This document shows, piece after piece, positions 3,949-6,061 of a stretch of DNA of 6,061 nt. The notes under the pieces were generated by a model, which saw only the letters and a program-made list of their open reading frames with translations, made no database searches and was not told where the DNA came from. Source of the stretch: Pseudomonadota bacterium (GTDB taxonomy: Bacteria > Pseudomonadota > Alphaproteobacteria > Sphingomonadales > Sphingomonadaceae); the NCBI GenBank assembly GCA_023390675.1, contig JAEWCK010000170.1, positions 1 through 6,061 of the forward strand, in the 5' to 3' direction. Numbering within the stretch: position 1 is the stretch's first letter; the number at the start of each line of letters is the position of its first letter. The translations under genes were made by a program, and so were the position numbers.

Positions 3949-6061
3949 ATGGCATCCAACCTGCCCGCAGTCATCCGCACGCCCTGGTGGCGCGACCTTT
4001 CGACATGGAAGCGCATCGGCTTCTGGACCGCCATCGGCACGGCCGCGTTCGCGCTGATCGCGTTCATCGCGCTGCTGATCGCGGTCTTCTCGACCCGCGC
4101 CTCGCTGCCGAGCTTCGACGAGCTCAAATCCTCGCCCAACGGGCAGATGATCCGCGTCCACGCAGCCGACGGCACCGTGCTCGTCTCGCTGGGGCCGAGC
4201 TATGGCGAGTGGATCAGCTACGACAAGATCCCGCAGGTGATGAAGGACGCGATCATCGCCGTGGAGGATCGCCGCTTCGAATCGCATTGGGGCGTCGATC
4301 CGGTGGGCGTGGCGCGCATGTTCTGGCGTGCAAAGGAGCTGCACGACGAGGGCCGGCGGCTGCAGGGCGGATCGACGATCACGCAGCAAGTGGCGCGCAC
4401 GATCTTCCTGTCGAACAAATACGATCTCGGCCGCAAGATCCGCGAGGGCATTCTCGCGCTGGCGATGGAGCGCAAATTCTCCAAGCACCAGATCCTCGAG
4501 CTCTATCTCAACAAGGTCTATTTCGGCGGCGGCGCCTATGGCATCGACGCGGCGAGCCGCAAGTTCTTCGGGCATCCCGCGACCAACCTGACGCTCGCCG
4601 AGGCCGCAGTGATCGCGGGGCTGGTCAAGGCGCCGTCGCATTATTCGCCGACTGCCGACGCCGAGGCTGCCGTCCAGCGCGCGAGCGTGGTGCTCGACCT
4701 GATGGCCGAGACCGGCAAGATCAGCGAGGCGCAGGCCAGGGCAACCGACCCCAGGTCCGTCGCGCTCGCGCCCGAGCCCAGGCAGAACAGCGTGCGCTAC
4801 TTCACCGACTGGGCGCTGCCACAGCTCGAAGTGCTGATCGACGAGACCGAAGCGCCGCTCGAGGTGTGGACCACGCTCGACCTTCGCATGCAGCGCGCCG
4901 CCGACGACGCGATCCGCCGGAACGCCCCGGCTGCGGCGCAGGGCGCGCTGGTCAGCCTCGATCGCGACGGCGCGGTGCGCGCGATGGTCGGCGGCAAGGA
5001 CTATGTCGCCTCGATCTACAACCGTGCGACGCAGGCGACGCGCCAGCCCGGATCGGCGTGGAAGCTGTTCGTCTATCTGACCGCGCTCGAGGCCGGGCAC
5101 CGCCCCGACGACATGGTGGTCGACGAGCCGGTGACGATTCGCGGCTGGAGCCCGCGCAACAGCTCGGGCGCGTTCCGCGGCGAGATGAACCTGCGCACGG
5201 CATTCGCCTATTCGGTCAACACGATCGCGGCGAAGCTGGGACAGGAAGTCGGATTCGGAACGATCGCGGACATGGCGCGACGCTTCGGGATCACGACGCC
5301 GATCGATACGCATCCGGCGATGGTACTCGGCACCTCCGACGTGCGGCTGATCGACATGACCCGCGCCTTCGCCTCGGTGGGGGCCAAGGGCGTCAACGTC
5401 ACGCCCTATGGCATCACGCGCGTGACGGCGAACGGCGCGGTGATCTATCAGCACGAAGTCGACACCAGCCATGTCCTCGTCGCGCCCTATGTCGCGGCGC
5501 AGATGACCGACCTGCTCCAGACCGCAGTCGCCACCGGCACCGGCCGCGCCGCGCAGATCGGGCGGCCGGTGGCGGGCAAAACCGGCACGACCACTTCGAA
5601 CAAGGACGGCTGGTTCGTCGGTTTCTCCTCGGGGCTCACCACCGGCGTCTGGATGGGACGCGACGACGCGAGGGTGGTGCCCGGGCTGCAGGGCGGCACC
5701 GCGCCGGCGCGCGCCTTCTCGGCGTTCATGAGCAAGGCAGTGGCGGGGCGCCCGGTCGAACAGTTCGAGACGCAGGTCACGCTGCCCGAATACCAGCTCG
5801 ACGAGGAGGGCAACGCCTATGCCGCGCCCGACAACGGGCTGTTCGTCGACGAGGACGGGAACCCGCTGCCCGAGGACCAGCAACCCTGGAGCGACGGCAC
5901 CGAAGACCAGCAGCCGCAGGGCGATCAGCTCGACCAGGACTGGATCGACCGGATGACCGGCAGGGCGCCGCCCGCCAATCCGCAGCCCGTGCCGACGCGC
6001 GCGCCGCCCGGCCGCGAGCAGCCGGTGCGCGATCAGCCGCGCCAGCCGCCTCCCCCCGCTC
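3949..6061 (+). CDS. Class A penicillin-binding protein (bifunctional peptidoglycan glycosyltransferase/DD-transpeptidase), 3' end cut by window edge
   Basis: This enzyme polymerises lipid II into glycan strands and cross-links the peptides at the outer face of the inner membrane. In the window it runs 704 codons with no stop. A short cytoplasmic N-terminus precedes one membrane anchor at about 25-47. The GT51 domain shows EDRRFESHWG (106-115, catalytic Glu106), QGGSTITQQ (139-147) and YLNKVYFGGGAYG (186-198). The transpeptidase domain starts near LEVWTTLD (304-311) and has the active-site SAWK (Ser369, Lys372), SVN (422-424) and KTGTT (544-548). The linker between the domains is short, leaving no room for the OB-fold insert of long PBP1A proteins, so I give no mrcA symbol. 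From about 604 the tail is acidic and rich in Gln and Pro, with EDQQP twice (642, 652). The ATG is the first possible start, since an in-frame TAA lies at 3934. It has no evident ribosome binding site and lies 77 bases after msrB. Confidence 0.95.
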   Translation, partial: MASNLPAVIRTPWWRDLSTWKRIGFWTAIGTAAFALIAFIALLIAVFSTRASLPSFDELKSSPNGQMIRVHAADGTVLVSLGPSYGEWISYDKIPQVMKDAIIAVEDRRFESHWGVDPVGVARMFWRAKELHDEGRRLQGGSTITQQVARTIFLSNKYDLGRKIREGILALAMERKFSKHQILELYLNKVYFGGGAYGIDAASRKFFGHPATNLTLAEAAVIAGLVKAPSHYSPTADAEAAVQRASVVLDLMAETGKISEAQARATDPRSVALAPEPRQNSVRYFTDWALPQLEVLIDETEAPLEVWTTLDLRMQRAADDAIRRNAPAAAQGALVSLDRDGAVRAMVGGKDYVASIYNRATQATRQPGSAWKLFVYLTALEAGHRPDDMVVDEPVTIRGWSPRNSSGAFRGEMNLRTAFAYSVNTIAAKLGQEVGFGTIADMARRFGITTPIDTHPAMVLGTSDVRLIDMTRAFASVGAKGVNVTPYGITRVTANGAVIYQHEVDTSHVLVAPYVAAQMTDLLQTAVATGTGRAAQIGRPVAGKTGTTTSNKDGWFVGFSSGLTTGVWMGRDDARVVPGLQGGTAPARAFSAFMSKAVAGRPVEQFETQVTLPEYQLDEEGNAYAAPDNGLFVDEDGNPLPEDQQPWSDGTEDQQPQGDQLDQDWIDRMTGRAPPANPQPVPTRAPPGREQPVRDQPRQPPPPA

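Noticed and set aside
3826..5883. 685-codon open frame on the minus strand
   Set aside because: It is antisense to the PBP gene, whose GT51 and transpeptidase motifs are all intact on the plus strand. The minus-strand product is Arg/His/Asp-rich with no recognisable domain, typical of the complement of a GC-rich gene.

Overview
This window looks like ordinary core chromosome from a GC-rich alphaproteobacterium, most likely a sphingomonad (Sphingomonas or a close relative). The reasons are the high GC content with strong G/C third-position bias, an alphaproteobacterial-type SucC and EtfBA, a short four-histidine-cluster CrtZ carotenoid hydroxylase, and a REP-like palindrome of the kind that translates as '..IPAFAGMT..'. 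The genus is inferred from these features, not proven. No tRNA, rRNA, CRISPR array, insertion sequence or prophage gene is visible, and no gene-free stretch exceeds about 115 bases.

Left half, minus strand (read from high to low coordinates): sucC (2847-1648, succinyl-CoA synthetase beta subunit), a 99-base gap holding an inverted pair of REP-like palindromes (1564-1638), etfB (1548-796), and etfA (starts at 799, runs off the left edge). etfB and etfA are joined by an ATGA stop/start overlap. Together they cover a substrate-level phosphorylation step of the TCA cycle and the electron carrier that takes electrons from acyl-CoA and related dehydrogenases to the quinone pool. The usual partner sucD is not next to sucC here.

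Right half, plus strand: crtZ (2961-3443, beta-carotene hydroxylase), msrB (3476-3871, methionine-R-sulfoxide reductase lacking a resolving cysteine), and a class A penicillin-binding protein (3949 to beyond the right edge). crtZ is divergent from sucC across a 113-base region with a 17-base palindrome. The PBP gene is preceded by a 15-base palindrome that overlaps a possible promoter. crtZ and msrB are 32 bases apart and could be co-transcribed. Both plausibly contribute to protection from oxidative damage, but their adjacency alone does not prove a joint function.

All six genes belong to well-known families, and I found no convincing undescribed system. The points most worth a second look are the long RNA hairpin that ends right at the etfB ribosome binding site, the two intergenic palindromes, the apparent 1-Cys MsrB, and the acidic Gln/Pro-rich tail of the PBP.
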